Positions 48,918-58,250 of a DNA stretch of 64,000 nucleotides are shown in pieces. The DNA comes from Colwellia sp. (lineage in GTDB: Bacteria > Pseudomonadota > Gammaproteobacteria > Enterobacterales > Alteromonadaceae). Both the position numbers and the translations under genes were made by a program. Where the stretch lies: positions 1-64,000 of the forward strand of contig JABSOY010000013.1 in assembly GCA_013215385.1 (NCBI GenBank), given 5' to 3'. The notes beneath the pieces are model-generated. The model was not told where the DNA came from, did no database searches, and saw nothing but the letters and a program-made list of their open reading frames with translations. Each line of letters starts with the position of its first letter. Within the stretch, counting starts at the first letter, position 1.

Positions 48918-49466
48918 ATGCATTCATCGTTATTACAACCGTATATCCGTGAGCTCAAAACATTGTCTTGTCAGCGGCCTATATTAGACCTTGCTTGTGG
49001 TAGTGGACGAAATGGTTTGTTTTGCCTGAAAAATAAGCTGGCAACAACTTTTGCTGATATAAAAGAGCAACCTTTATTAGATATTGAACAAACCATTAAT
49101 AATGACAAACAAATGCTCGATTCTACTCTCGCTTTCTTTTGGCAGGTTGATTTCGAACAAACAGCTTTCAATCACCTTACTGAAAATAGCTTCGGTGCAA
49201 TAATGGTTTTTCGTTACTTACATCGGCCGCTAATTGATAAAATAAAAGCGGCAGTTATACCTAACGGACTGGTTATTTACGAAACGTTTACTGAGCAGCA
49301 AGCGGAATTTGGCCGCCCTAAAAATCCTGACTTCTTATTAAAAAAAGGAGAGTTGGCGAGCTATTTTAGCGGTTGGGAAATTTTGCATAGTTTTGAAGGG
49401 TTAAAAACCTCTGATACCGGAGAAAACCAACAAGCTGTTGCACAAATTATTGCTAGAAAACCTTAA
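48918..49466 (+). CDS. Class I SAM-dependent methyltransferase, small
   Basis: 182 residues. Motif I is ILDLACGSGRNGLF (about 22-35), the acidic end of strand 2 is FADIKEQ, and motif IV region FGAIMVFRYLHRPLIDKI contains the Tyr-Leu-His seen in TehB-like enzymes. It continues with GLVIYETFTEQQAEFGRPKNPDFLL, a pattern common in small TehB/thiopurine-type methyltransferases of marine gammaproteobacteria. The substrate is not evident. Confidence 0.88.
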   Translation: MHSSLLQPYIRELKTLSCQRPILDLACGSGRNGLFCLKNKLATTFADIKEQPLLDIEQTINNDKQMLDSTLAFFWQVDFEQTAFNHLTENSFGAIMVFRYLHRPLIDKIKAAVIPNGLVIYETFTEQQAEFGRPKNPDFLLKKGELASYFSGWEILHSFEGLKTSDTGENQQAVAQIIARKP

Positions 49467-49545
49467 TGGGTAGTGGTATTAAATAATAGTCTACAATCTA
49501 GTTACATAAAGATGACTTTCACCAAGATTCGGAGTTTCGGGCAGT

Positions 49546-51024
49546 ATGACAAAATACCTTTTATCGATTGATCAGGGGACAACGAGTTCTCGAGCTATTT
49601 TGTTCACAGAAAAAGGGCAAGTTTATGCCAGTGCTCAAGAAGAGTTTCCACAACACTTCCCTGAAAATGGTTGGGTAGAGCATAACCCAGATGATATTTG
49701 GCAAAGTGTTTTACGTACCTGTCAGCGAGTTCTTGCTGAGAATCAATTTAGCAGTGCTGACGTTTCAGCAATTGGTATTACTAATCAACGAGAAACTACT
49801 TTAGTTTGGGATAAAACTAGCGGTAAAGTTATTTATAATGCCATTGTTTGGCAAGACAGACGCACAGCACAATTTTGTGATTCGATTAATACCCCAGCTG
49901 TTAGCTACGCAATATCAGAAAAAACGGGTCTTTGTTTAGACGCTTACTTTTCTGCCAGTAAAATACATTGGATTCTAGAAAATGTAACTGGCGCGCGAGC
50001 AAGGGCGGTGCAAGGAGAGTTACTTTTTGGCACCGTTGATACCTTTTTACTTTGGCAGTTAACAAAAGGAAAAGTGCATCGCACCGACGCAACTAATGCG
50101 TCACGGACACTACTTTTTAATATCCATCAACAGTGTTGGGATGAAGAGCTCTTGGCACTTTTTTCCATTCCAAGCAGCATGTTACCCGAAGTAATGGATT
50201 GCAGCGCTGATTTTGGTCGAACGGCCGCTGAATTTTTTCAGGGGGAAATACCTATTTTAGCCATGGCAGGAGACCAACAAGCTGCGCTGATAGGCCAAGC
50301 GTGTTTCAAAGAAGGCATGGCTAAGTGTACTTATGGTACCGGTGCTTTTCTAATGCTTAATACCGGTAATAAAGCCCTTAAATCGAAAAGCCGTTTATTA
50401 ACTACGGTTGCTTATCGTTTAAAGGGCGAAACAACTTATGCTATTGAAGGCAGTATTTTTATGGCTGGGGCGACCATACAGTGGTTAAGAGATGCACTTA
50501 AAATACTTAGCAGCGCCAGTGAAAGTGAAGCCATTGCTAAACAAGCTAAACTAGAGCATGGCGTTTTCTTAGTACCAGCATTTACCGGTTTAGGTGCTCC
50601 TTATTGGGATGCAGACGCACGGGGGGCTATTTTAGGGCTAACTCGTGATTCTGGAATTAATGAAATTGTCAGTGCCGCATTGCAGTCAGTTGCTTTTCAA
50701 ACCAAAGACCTACAAAAGGCCATGGAGCGCGACGGCTTAAGACCCTTATCTTTAAAAGTCGATGGTGGCATGGTCGCTAATAATGATTTATTACAATTCA
50801 TTAGTGATATCTTGGCCGTTAATGTTGAGCGAGCAGAGGTTATTGAAACAACCGCGCTTGGCGTTGCGTACTTAGCAGGCCTACAAGCGGGAATTTTCTC
50901 CTCAATGGATGAATTGTCATCGTTGTGGCAATGCAATAAAAAGATAACGCCAGCAATGACAGAAGCGCAACGCAACCGACTTTATTCTCAGTGGCAGTTA
51001 GCGGTCGAAAAAGTACAAAAATAG
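49546..51024 (+). CDS. glpK: Glycerol kinase
   Basis: 492 residues. It has the FGGY-kinase start [39 protein letters not shown], the substrate loop [12 protein letters not shown] and the C-terminal [20 protein letters not shown] and [11 protein letters not shown] signatures. It phosphorylates glycerol to sn-glycerol 3-phosphate. No glpF or glpD is adjacent, which is unusual, so glycerol uptake genes must lie elsewhere. Confidence 0.96.
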   Translation: MTKYLLSIDQGTTSSRAILFTEKGQVYASAQEEFPQHFPENGWVEHNPDDIWQSVLRTCQRVLAENQFSSADVSAIGITNQRETTLVWDKTSGKVIYNAIVWQDRRTAQFCDSINTPAVSYAISEKTGLCLDAYFSASKIHWILENVTGARARAVQGELLFGTVDTFLLWQLTKGKVHRTDATNASRTLLFNIHQQCWDEELLALFSIPSSMLPEVMDCSADFGRTAAEFFQGEIPILAMAGDQQAALIGQACFKEGMAKCTYGTGAFLMLNTGNKALKSKSRLLTTVAYRLKGETTYAIEGSIFMAGATIQWLRDALKILSSASESEAIAKQAKLEHGVFLVPAFTGLGAPYWDADARGAILGLTRDSGINEIVSAALQSVAFQTKDLQKAMERDGLRPLSLKVDGGMVANNDLLQFISDILAVNVERAEVIETTALGVAYLAGLQAGIFSSMDELSSLWQCNKKITPAMTEAQRNRLYSQWQLAVEKVQK

Positions 51025-51080
51025 CCATTTCTACTTATATTTAGGTACAATAGTTCTTTTATTTTTCTTTAAATATCTTT

Positions 51081-51956
51081 ATGTATATAAATCCTAAATG
51101 GCGTGTTTTAACGGTTGGAGATGGCGACTTATCTTTTTCAGCCTCATTACTTAAGTATCATCAACCACAACAGCTAACAGCAACCATTTACGACAGTAAG
51201 GTTTGTTTACAAGAAAAATACGACGATAACTATTATCAGCAACTGCAACAAGAAAATTGCCAAGTAATAACGGGCTTCGACGTAACCGATAAAAATACTT
51301 GGGGTACATTAAAACAGCATTCATTCGATGTTGTTATTTTTCAGTTCCCTTTGTTACCGGCTTTTTCATCGAAACAAGCTTTTCAAGCTCAATGCGAAAC
51401 ATCCAGCGTTAACACCTTAAACAGAGCTTTACTTCGACAATACTTAGTAAATTGCTTTGCGTACTTCCTTAATGAAAAAGGCGCACAGTTAGCCTTGATC
51501 ACGTCAAAAAATGTTAAACCCTATTTGCAATGGGACATTGAGAAAGCGTTGCACCGTAATACAGATATTAATTATATTGGCCGATTTACTTTTGATATCA
51601 GTAAATTCCCCGGTTATAAAGTCAGAAATGTAAATAGAAATAAACATGTAAAATCAACCCAAGGCACGACTTACATTTATAGCCTTAAATCCTTAGATAC
51701 CTGTAAAACAATGTTCGATAGCGATTCCACTGAATATATTACTTATAATCTAAAAAGCCGGATACCAGTGCAGAAAACCTGTCAGATTTGTCGAACAGGG
51801 GCCTTCGCTAGCGAACGTGACAAACTGATGCACTTAGCGACCAAAAAACATCAGCAAATGTTTGATTATGATCAGCAATGGACTAATTATTTACAGCATG
51901 AAAGTATCAATCAATTAAGTGCAGCCAATAACGAAGCAGGGAGTAATAATGAATAA
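51081..51956 (+). CDS. BMT5-like (DUF2431) Rossmann methyltransferase with C-terminal zinc finger
   Basis: 291 residues. The N-terminus RVLTVGDGDLSFSASLL is the SAM-binding signature of the BMT5 family, whose yeast founder methylates a 25S rRNA uridine at N3. DVVIFQFPLLP is the matching FxFPH-type motif, with Leu in place of the His. The C-terminus has Cys234-x2-Cys237-x13-His251-x5-His257 with Phe242 and Leu249, a classic C2H2 or U1-like zinc finger layout. This combination is unexpected in a bacterium. The target is presumably RNA, by inference. It overlaps the DJ-1 gene by 8 bases. Confidence 0.82.
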   Translation: MYINPKWRVLTVGDGDLSFSASLLKYHQPQQLTATIYDSKVCLQEKYDDNYYQQLQQENCQVITGFDVTDKNTWGTLKQHSFDVVIFQFPLLPAFSSKQAFQAQCETSSVNTLNRALLRQYLVNCFAYFLNEKGAQLALITSKNVKPYLQWDIEKALHRNTDINYIGRFTFDISKFPGYKVRNVNRNKHVKSTQGTTYIYSLKSLDTCKTMFDSDSTEYITYNLKSRIPVQKTCQICRTGAFASERDKLMHLATKKHQQMFDYDQQWTNYLQHESINQLSAANNEAGSNNE

Positions 51957-52710
51957 AAAAAAGGTACTGATCCCTTTACCACGTTATGGCTGTGATCCCT
52001 CCGAAGTTGCTATTCCTTGGTTACTGCTTAACGAGAAGAAGGCTGAAGTAACTTTTATTACCCCTGATGGCAATATAGCGGTCGCTGACGAAATTATGTT
52101 AACGGGTAATAAGTTAGGTTTGTTTAAGCCGATGTTACAAGCCCGTCAAGATGCCATAAACGCTTACCATGAAATGGCACAGTCAGCAGCGTTCAATAAG
52201 CCTTTAAAATACACAGATGTGCAAGCAGGGGACTTTGATGGGTTATTATTGCCAGGCGGTCATGACAAAGGAGTGAAGGAGTATTTAGAGTCAAGTGTAT
52301 TACAAAACCTTGTCGTTGAATTTTTTAATAAAGAAAAGCCGGTCGGCGCCGTTTGCCATGGTGTGTTAATTCCAGCGAGAAGTATTAACCCGCAAACACA
52401 ACAATCGGTTATATATGATTATAAATGTACTGGGCTACTAAAGCGCCAAGAACGTACGGCTTATCACTTAACTCGGCTTTGGTTAGCTGATTATTACCTA
52501 ACGTATCCAGAGACAACGACAGAAGACGAATTAATAAAGTCTCTCGCGTGTAAAACACAGTTTATAGAAGGGAGTTTGCCATTGCTTCGTGATGACTTAC
52601 AACATCTGTCGCGGGGCTTTATTGTTAAAGATAGAAATTATCTGTCAGCGCGCTGGCCAGGAGATATTTATAATTTTAGTTTGGCGTTTATCGCAATGTT
52701 GACAGATTAA
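51949..52710 (+). CDS. DJ-1/PfpI family protein
   Basis: 253 residues from ATG 51949, which has GGGAG upstream. The earlier in-frame ATG at 51919 lies deep in the previous gene. It has the DJ-1/PfpI fold: KVLIPLPRYG, FDGLLLPGGHDKGV and the nucleophile elbow GAVCHGVL with Cys136 and His137. Glu19 is the likely partner acid. Members include proteases, chaperones, deglycases and amide hydrolases, so the activity is open. The 8-base overlap with the BMT5-like gene implies an operon. Confidence 0.87.
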   Translation: MNKKKVLIPLPRYGCDPSEVAIPWLLLNEKKAEVTFITPDGNIAVADEIMLTGNKLGLFKPMLQARQDAINAYHEMAQSAAFNKPLKYTDVQAGDFDGLLLPGGHDKGVKEYLESSVLQNLVVEFFNKEKPVGAVCHGVLIPARSINPQTQQSVIYDYKCTGLLKRQERTAYHLTRLWLADYYLTYPETTTEDELIKSLACKTQFIEGSLPLLRDDLQHLSRGFIVKDRNYLSARWPGDIYNFSLAFIAMLTD

Positions 52711-52733
52711 TCGGGCGATTAATCTGTCATTTT
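52700..52733 (+). terminator. Terminator overlapping the DJ-1 stop codon
   Basis: 14-base arms TGACAGATTAATCG and CGATTAATCTGTCA with a 2-base loop include the TAA stop. A short T-run follows. The symmetric hairpin could also stop the convergent VF530 transcript. Confidence 0.7.
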
Positions 52734-52776
52734 AAATATTAGTAAAAATATTAGTAAAAATATTAGTAAAAATATT
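52734..52776. repeat. 12-base tandem repeat, 3.6 copies
   Basis: AAATATTAGTAA is repeated three times exactly, plus a partial fourth. It lies between two convergent genes and may vary in copy number. Confidence 0.9.
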
Positions 52777-52787
52777 TAGCGTAAGTT

Positions 52788-53300
52788 TTACTTAGGAGAA
52801 TTACCGTAAGGGTTTGAGGGTACATCTGTTGGGCGTGATTGTTCAGGCTTTTCGGTACGACGAGAAAATCCGCGTTCATTATTACCTTTACGGCTATCAC
52901 TTCGGTTATCTCTACCGCGAGGCGATGGTTTATCATCCGAAAAGTTCGACGATCTAATGACCGGTGGTGGCGCTTGCCCTAAAATTAATACCGCTGGATC
53001 TTTAGGTTTTTGATATGAGGGGATAACTCGCAAACGTGGCGGGATTTCATATTGAACATCGTCGGCTTTTGGCAAGTTTTTAAATTCATACAAATAAAAA
53101 CGTTCCATTTTTTCACGCGCCCATTCGGTTTTACGTAAAAACTTCAAACTAGAAACAACACTAGGTTTGTTTTTAAAACAATTAATATTGGTGTATTCGG
53201 CTAAAATTTCGAAACCATATTGCTCTAATAATTCATCTAAAAGCGTATCTAATTTAAGCCCGTGTAAGGGATTATTGAGTTGTTCGTTTTCTAGCGTCAT
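52788..53300 (-). CDS. VF530 family DNA-binding protein with disordered tail
   Basis: 170 residues. About 8-72 form the VF530 (DUF2132) domain: [41 protein letters not shown] and [12 protein letters not shown]. The domain is known as a small DNA-binding fold. After about 75 the chain is Pro/Arg/Ser/Asn-rich ([20 protein letters not shown]), clearly disordered and basic, and roughly doubles the length over a typical VF530 protein. The tail could bind nucleic acid. Target unknown. Confidence 0.88.
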   Translation of the reverse strand: MTLENEQLNNPLHGLKLDTLLDELLEQYGFEILAEYTNINCFKNKPSVVSSLKFLRKTEWAREKMERFYLYEFKNLPKADDVQYEIPPRLRVIPSYQKPKDPAVLILGQAPPPVIRSSNFSDDKPSPRGRDNRSDSRKGNNERGFSRRTEKPEQSRPTDVPSNPYGNSPK

Positions 53301-53372
53301 GAGCTTCTTTTTACTAATCAGTTATAAACATATTATATACGGATATTTTATGAATGTACCTAACACTTAGCT

Positions 53373-54206
53373 TTATTGTCTTTTGTTTCTGTAACGCTCT
53401 TTAGCTTTACGTCCTTTTTTATAAAGCATAGGCCTGAGAAAACGTCTTAGTGCAGGAAATAAATAAGATACTGTCGTTAACCAAGCGCTTGTTTTCGGTA
53501 AGGTAATTTCGACATGCTCTCCTTTAGCAACGCTGATTATTGCGTCAGTTACTTGTTGTGGGCTACTCATTGGCTGAGAAAAAACAATATCTTCCACTTC
53601 GTCTATTTCTGACATGATAAAGCCGGTATTAATTGGCCCTGGCGAAACCAAGCCAACACTAATACCAGAACCTGCTAATTCATCGCTAAGTGCATAACTA
53701 AAAGCGCGTAAACCTGACTTAGTTGCACTATAAGTTGCCGCGCCTTGTAATGGCGTACGACCCGCCAAGGAACCGACATTTACGATGCCGCCAAAACCGC
53801 CATTAACAATGCTGGTGCGAATATAAGGTAATACTAATGTTGTTAGCTCTATAGGCGCGCGAAGGTTTACATCCACCATTCGCGCTAATTGCTCTGCGGC
53901 GTTATTTTCAACATTTCCGCGTTGATGATAGCCGGCATTATTGATGAGATAATGAATACCACCAAATTGTTCTTGCGCACTTATCAGCATTTTTTGACAA
54001 TCGATTGAGCTAGTTACGTTCATCGCTATGGTTAATACTGATGTTTCTAAACAAAGCTCTTTGTATATATCGTCAAGGCCTTCTTGGCCTCTTGCTAGCA
54101 AAACAAGATTAGCTTTCATTTTTGCAAAAGCTCTGGCTGTTTCTGCGCCGACACCTGCCGATGCGCCAGTAATTATGACGGTTTTACCTTGAAAATAACT
54201 GCTCAT
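53373..54206 (-). CDS. Short-chain dehydrogenase/reductase
   Basis: 277 residues. The coenzyme site TGASAGVG (about 13-20), NNAG (89-92), Ser146 and the Y159-x3-K163 pair (YSATKSG) are all present, so it should be active. Arg39 after strand 2 favours NADPH. The C-terminal extension (FLRPMLYKKGRKAKERY) is basic. The family is broad, and the substrate, perhaps a lipid or steroid-like ketone, cannot be told from sequence. Confidence 0.92.
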   Translation of the reverse strand: MSSYFQGKTVIITGASAGVGAETARAFAKMKANLVLLARGQEGLDDIYKELCLETSVLTIAMNVTSSIDCQKMLISAQEQFGGIHYLINNAGYHQRGNVENNAAEQLARMVDVNLRAPIELTTLVLPYIRTSIVNGGFGGIVNVGSLAGRTPLQGAATYSATKSGLRAFSYALSDELAGSGISVGLVSPGPINTGFIMSEIDEVEDIVFSQPMSSPQQVTDAIISVAKGEHVEITLPKTSAWLTTVSYLFPALRRFLRPMLYKKGRKAKERYRNKRQ

Positions 54207-54569
54207 GCTAATTTACCTGCTTTATTTGATTTTATTATTTGACCAGGATACTTAAATTGAGAGTTTTAGGTCTGTGACTAGGTATTGAAAATTATTTTTG
54301 ACTCGACTTTAAAGGTGTTTGAGCAAATTTAGTTTAATTCGCTAGGTTATATTGTTTGATGGGTATCATCAACTAATCGTCTTAATTTGAGTTTTTACTT
54401 TTGTTGATGTATGAATAAGTCAATAGGAGGGCATAGGGCTGAATAGGTTATATATCCCTGTTGATTCACCATCATTTGAAATTATGAGGGTATTGAACAG
54501 GGATATGTTTTGCTCTGTAACTGATAGCTTATTTTTATTATAGAGATGTATTTTTAGTGGTTAATTCAG
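54207..54569. other. Intergenic region with a long inverted repeat
   Basis: About 360 AT-rich bases. Arms ATATCCCTGTT (54452-54462) and AACAGGGATAT (54496-54506) flank a 33-base loop. No T-tract follows either arm. It may be an RNA structure or a degenerate mobile repeat. I see no gene. Confidence 0.5.
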
Positions 54570-55286
54570 TTATTTCATTCTTGTAACAACAGCATTTCTA
54601 TTACCAGGGAAAAACAACACACGAGTATTTTGATTATGGTCAGAAAAATTTGCTTCTTGAATAAATAGATTGCCTTTATCATCGATTGAAGAAAAAAATT
54701 GTTTACTAAGTTCTTGCCATGACTTTTGGTCTACAGCATTAATACTTAACGCACATAAGGTATTATCACAAGCCAACTTATTGTGATTAATACCGGCAAT
54801 ATCTGTGGTGATGTTATTAAGTAAGTCGAGGTAGTTGTTTTCACGCACGAATGCGTCATCATTGGTTTTATTATTCGCTATGTCTTGCATAACGTCATCA
54901 AAGTTAGTGCTAGATAACAGAACGTTGATTTCGCTTTGTTTCAATTTATTATCTTTAGTGATCAATTGAGCTTTATAGTCAATATTTAGATTAATACTAC
55001 AAGTATGCTCTGCTGAATCTGCAGAGCATAAACTCGCTTTTATATCTTCAGGAATGTGCGCATGGCTTGCTACTTGTGAAGGTGCAGGTTCGACTGTATC
55101 TTCAATTTTATCAGCTAAAGTTTGAGCTGCTATTTGTGCTATTTGATTTTTATTGGCGGCAACTTTATCCATTTTACTGCCATGGTTTATTTCTGAAGGT
55201 ACATAGGAAATATTACCACCAACAAACAAATGATAACTAACAAAAACTAAAGTGGCCGATAACAATAAAATTATCCAATTTTTCAT
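54570..55286 (-). CDS. Membrane-anchored hypothetical protein
   Basis: 238 residues. One N-terminal hydrophobic segment (WIILLLSATLVFVSYHLFVGG, about 4-24) looks like a signal anchor without a clear cleavage site, so most of the chain should lie in the periplasm. Four Cys occur as two pairs (about 92, 100 and about 173, 177), perhaps disulfides. The C-terminus contains FIQEANFSDHNQNTRVLFFPGNRNAV. I do not recognise a family. Confidence 0.7.
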   Translation of the reverse strand: MKNWIILLLSATLVFVSYHLFVGGNISYVPSEINHGSKMDKVAANKNQIAQIAAQTLADKIEDTVEPAPSQVASHAHIPEDIKASLCSADSAEHTCSINLNIDYKAQLITKDNKLKQSEINVLLSSTNFDDVMQDIANNKTNDDAFVRENNYLDLLNNITTDIAGINHNKLACDNTLCALSINAVDQKSWQELSKQFFSSIDDKGNLFIQEANFSDHNQNTRVLFFPGNRNAVVTRMK

Positions 55287-55454
55287 CTAAGTATTCCGTT
55301 GCTTAAGTTAAAAATGAAGTGAGGAAAACTAGTTAACTTCATTATTGAAAATATACGTTTTTATAATCGGGGACAGTTAGAATACTGAAATGTAGCTAAA
55401 TACACTCACTACAATAATCAGGTTTTTTCACTGTAATTGAAGTATTTACAAATA

Positions 55455-55497
55455 GGGTCAGGTACATTTAAAAAAAATTTTAATGTGTAGCTGACCC
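55455..55497. repeat. REP-like palindrome (GGGTCAG...CTGACCC)
   Basis: Outer arms GGGTCAG (55455-55461) and CTGACCC (55491-55497) enclose ACATT/AATGT around an A/T loop. This resembles REP sequences mobilised by Y1-type (RAYT) transposases in marine gammaproteobacteria, as I recall them. It lies just after the 71-residue ORF and might act as its terminator. Confidence 0.6.
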
Positions 55498-55514
55498 AGA
55501 ATAAATTGTATCTA

Positions 55515-55730
55515 TTACCCTTTAGAAACAAAAACAGGATAACGACAACCATAAGCATCTATATGCCACTCATAAATATATCCTGGGATGAGCCAGTAAC
55601 TAGGACATTCAGACCCAGGTGCTGGTTTGATTACCGGGCCAGATGGAAATGATGGTGGCTCAATTGCGCTTGCCGAAAATGCAAAAACAGCTGCACTTAA
55701 TACCGATAAGATAGTTTTTTTGATATTCAT
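55515..55730 (-). CDS. Small secreted protein, 71 residues
   Basis: A clear Sec signal peptide (KKTILSVLSAAVFAFSASA, about 4-22) leaves a mature chain of about 49 residues: Pro-rich (EPPSFPSGPVIKPAPGSE), then a Cys/Trp/Tyr-rich part with two Cys (about 42 and 62) that could form one disulfide. AAGGAAA precedes the ATG. No family is recognised. It could be a small extracellular ligand or inhibitor. Confidence 0.72.
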   Translation of the reverse strand: MNIKKTILSVLSAAVFAFSASAIEPPSFPSGPVIKPAPGSECPSYWLIPGYIYEWHIDAYGCRYPVFVSKG

Positions 55731-56169
55731 TGTATAATTTCCTTATTATTAATGGTTTATGATTAGATTTATAGTAAATACTAAAACCGAATATAAATTA
55801 CATGATTTTTTTTGACTAAACAATATCTAATAAAATAAAAATAAATAGCTATATTGTCAGTGCTTAATCGCCATTAGTTAATTTAGGTAAATAATTAAAA
55901 GATATTGCTAAAATAAGCTGAGCAGACTGGGGTTATAACTTATAGGTAGTTAACCATTTTTTAGTATCATAAAAATATTCACTGTGATTGGCATGTAACT
56001 CTATTTATACCCATTTAAATTACTAGTGTTTTTTATTACCTTAGATTAACTCGAAGTGTTGCCCCTTAAACGGTTCAAGGCAATTTAAGTCCCCCCCCTA
56101 ACCGTGCATCAAGTAAACTATAGTCATACATTTTAACAGAGCAACATCCAAAGTTATGCGACTAAATAA
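55731..56169. other. Intergenic region with a C homopolymer
   Basis: About 440 AT-rich bases containing a run of nine C at about 56090-56099, striking in this genome and prone to length change. It is not in a frame I can identify. No ORF or RNA gene is supported. Confidence 0.5.
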
Positions 56170-57471
56170 TTATTGAAAAGTGATAGATATTTTGGTGCCT
56201 TGCTCATTTGAAAGCGCTAAAGACCAATGTTGGTGTTCGCATAATCGTTTAACTATCGATAAACCAAAACCATAACCGGTACTTTGGCTACCTTTTACTG
56301 CCGGTTCGGTTATTTTTCCTGAAATACTTAGATCTATGCCAGGACCTGTATCAGCAACAATAAGGGTATTATCTTGCATCTCAATGGTGACCTTGCCCGC
56401 TTGAGTATATTGAAATGCGTTGCCAATTAAATTGTCTAATAATACCGTTAACATACCCGACTGCGCATAGACTTCACCATTGCAATTGTCGTTTACTTCC
56501 ACTTTTATTGGCTTGTTATTGATAAGGTGATGCTGGTCAATAATAGATTGCTCAATTAAAGGCAGTATTTTTATGTGCTTTTTATCTGCCTCGGCATGCT
56601 CTTCTCTTGCAAGAGTCAAAAGGGTGGTTACTGTTTGCTCCATTTGGGTACTTGCTTGGGATATACGATCAATAATCGGATTATTGGCATCTGCGGGGTG
56701 CAGGTTACGATGTACCTCTACGGCATTTTTAATAATCGCGACAGGTGTTCTAAGTTCATGGCTAACATCACGAGTAAAACACTTCTCTCTGCGTAAACTT
56801 TGGTTGATTCTGCTCATCGTGCTTTCTAGGGTTTGTGCTAAAAGTCCTATTTCGTTATTTGGAAATTGCTCAGCAAACTTATCTGGAATATTTTCAGGGG
56901 CAACACCATTAACTAAATCGGCAAGTTGTTTCAACGGCTTAGCAGTTCTTCTGCCTAATTTCCACGCCATAAAAGAAGCAAGTAATACTAATATCAAGCC
57001 GAAAACAAGCATCATTTTTAATACTCCTTCAGTGATAGGGCGAACTATTAACATTTCACTAACTTCGGCGACAAGGTAAGTATTTGCTGCTTTTGGTAGC
57101 GCTAATAAGTGATAGTGTCGACCGTTATCTCCTGAAAATTCTGTTCGACTTGGCTCCGAAATATAACGTGCTTTTATATCTACAGGTAGTGTGTTTTTTG
57201 AGAAGTATAATTGCATATAACTCGCTCGAGGTTTTGGCCAAATTTTGTTTTGGTCATAAGCCTGCTGTAAATGTTGTGCTTCTTGCCTGACTTCCTGTTC
57301 AATAAATTCATCTTCTAGCTGGAACATTAAAAGGAAGCAAAACATGCCGTACACAGTAGATATAAAAAGTGTAAACAAACAAAACTGACTGACAATAGTT
57401 CGACTTAAACTATGAAATTTAATCTGGTGTTGTTTCTGTTTTTTTGTTTGATCTTTATTTGTTTTATTCAT
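56170..57471 (-). CDS. Sensor histidine kinase (QseC/PmrB-like) of the YbbAP-DJ-1 cluster
   Basis: 433 residues. Helices at about 28-52 and 151-170 flank a periplasmic domain of about 100 residues, so unlike the other kinases here it has a real external sensor. Then come HAMP (about 172-228), HisKA with His238 (DVSHELRTPVAII) and HATPase with N box NLIGNAFQY, DTGPGI and GYGFGLSI. The start overlaps the end of the regulator gene by 8 bases. It should phosphorylate that OmpR-type regulator. Confidence 0.93.
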   Translation of the reverse strand: MNKTNKDQTKKQKQHQIKFHSLSRTIVSQFCLFTLFISTVYGMFCFLLMFQLEDEFIEQEVRQEAQHLQQAYDQNKIWPKPRASYMQLYFSKNTLPVDIKARYISEPSRTEFSGDNGRHYHLLALPKAANTYLVAEVSEMLIVRPITEGVLKMMLVFGLILVLLASFMAWKLGRRTAKPLKQLADLVNGVAPENIPDKFAEQFPNNEIGLLAQTLESTMSRINQSLRREKCFTRDVSHELRTPVAIIKNAVEVHRNLHPADANNPIIDRISQASTQMEQTVTTLLTLAREEHAEADKKHIKILPLIEQSIIDQHHLINNKPIKVEVNDNCNGEVYAQSGMLTVLLDNLIGNAFQYTQAGKVTIEMQDNTLIVADTGPGIDLSISGKITEPAVKGSQSTGYGFGLSIVKRLCEHQHWSLALSNEQGTKISITFQ

Positions 57472-58171
57472 TATTTTCTACATCGTTTTTTACATTTAAT
57501 ACGAAGCCAATACCGTGCAAGGTTTTTATCATCGGATAATCAAAAGGTTTATCTAGCATATTTCGTAACTGATAGATGTGAGATCTAAGCGCATCAGATT
57601 CTGTTGGTTCATCTCCCCATAGTTTTTGCGATAATTTTGAACGGCTAACCACTTGCGGGTATGCTTCAGCTAATATTAAAATAATGCGGTAGCCCATGCT
57701 GTGTAGCTCAAGTTTTTTTCCTGAACGTGTTAACTGCTGCCTTTTTCTATCAATAATTAGCTGATCAAAAGTTAATGTATCTTTGGTTTGTAATAAATGG
57801 CGTCTTGATAATGCAAAGCAGCGAACTTCCAGTTCTTCTAAAGAAAAAGGTTTAGTTAAATAATCATCTGCACCTGTGGTAAAACCCGAAATTTTATCGT
57901 CAATACTGTCTCTTGCCGTTAACATAATAATTGGCACATGATAGCTAGCTTGTTCCCGTAACTGCTTGCAAACTTCAAGCCCGTCCATGACAGGTAAGTT
58001 TAAATCGAGAATAACTAAATCGTAATGATTGGTTAAAGCCAGTGCTAAGCCTTGATCGCCTCGCTCTGCGAAATCTAAGACGTGGCCTTTATATTCCATG
58101 TAGCTAGCTATGTTTTGGGCAATACATTGTTGGTCTTCAACGACTAAAATATATAAAGACTGATTATTCAT
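57464..58171 (-). CDS. OmpR/PhoB-family response regulator
   Basis: 235 residues from ATG 58171. The frame can be read from a TTG at 58183, but GAGA lies well placed before 58171. The receiver has Asp56 (VILDLNLPVMDG) and the K of TKPFS. The winged helix is at about 130-230 (LTRSGKKLELHSMGYRIIL, SRSKLSQKLWGDEPTESDALRSHIYQLR). Two TTTCAC-N5-TTTCAC direct repeats before genes of this cluster fit the tandem sites used by OmpR-type dimers, so I infer it controls them. Confidence 0.94.
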   Translation of the reverse strand: MNNQSLYILVVEDQQCIAQNIASYMEYKGHVLDFAERGDQGLALALTNHYDLVILDLNLPVMDGLEVCKQLREQASYHVPIIMLTARDSIDDKISGFTTGADDYLTKPFSLEELEVRCFALSRRHLLQTKDTLTFDQLIIDRKRQQLTRSGKKLELHSMGYRIILILAEAYPQVVSRSKLSQKLWGDEPTESDALRSHIYQLRNMLDKPFDYPMIKTLHGIGFVLNVKNDVENNE

Positions 58172-58250
58172 TTTATTTCTCAAATTAAATTGTCCTTAAT
58201 CTTTTCCACGGAAAAGTGCTTTTTGAGGAGAAGATTAACGACTACTTATG

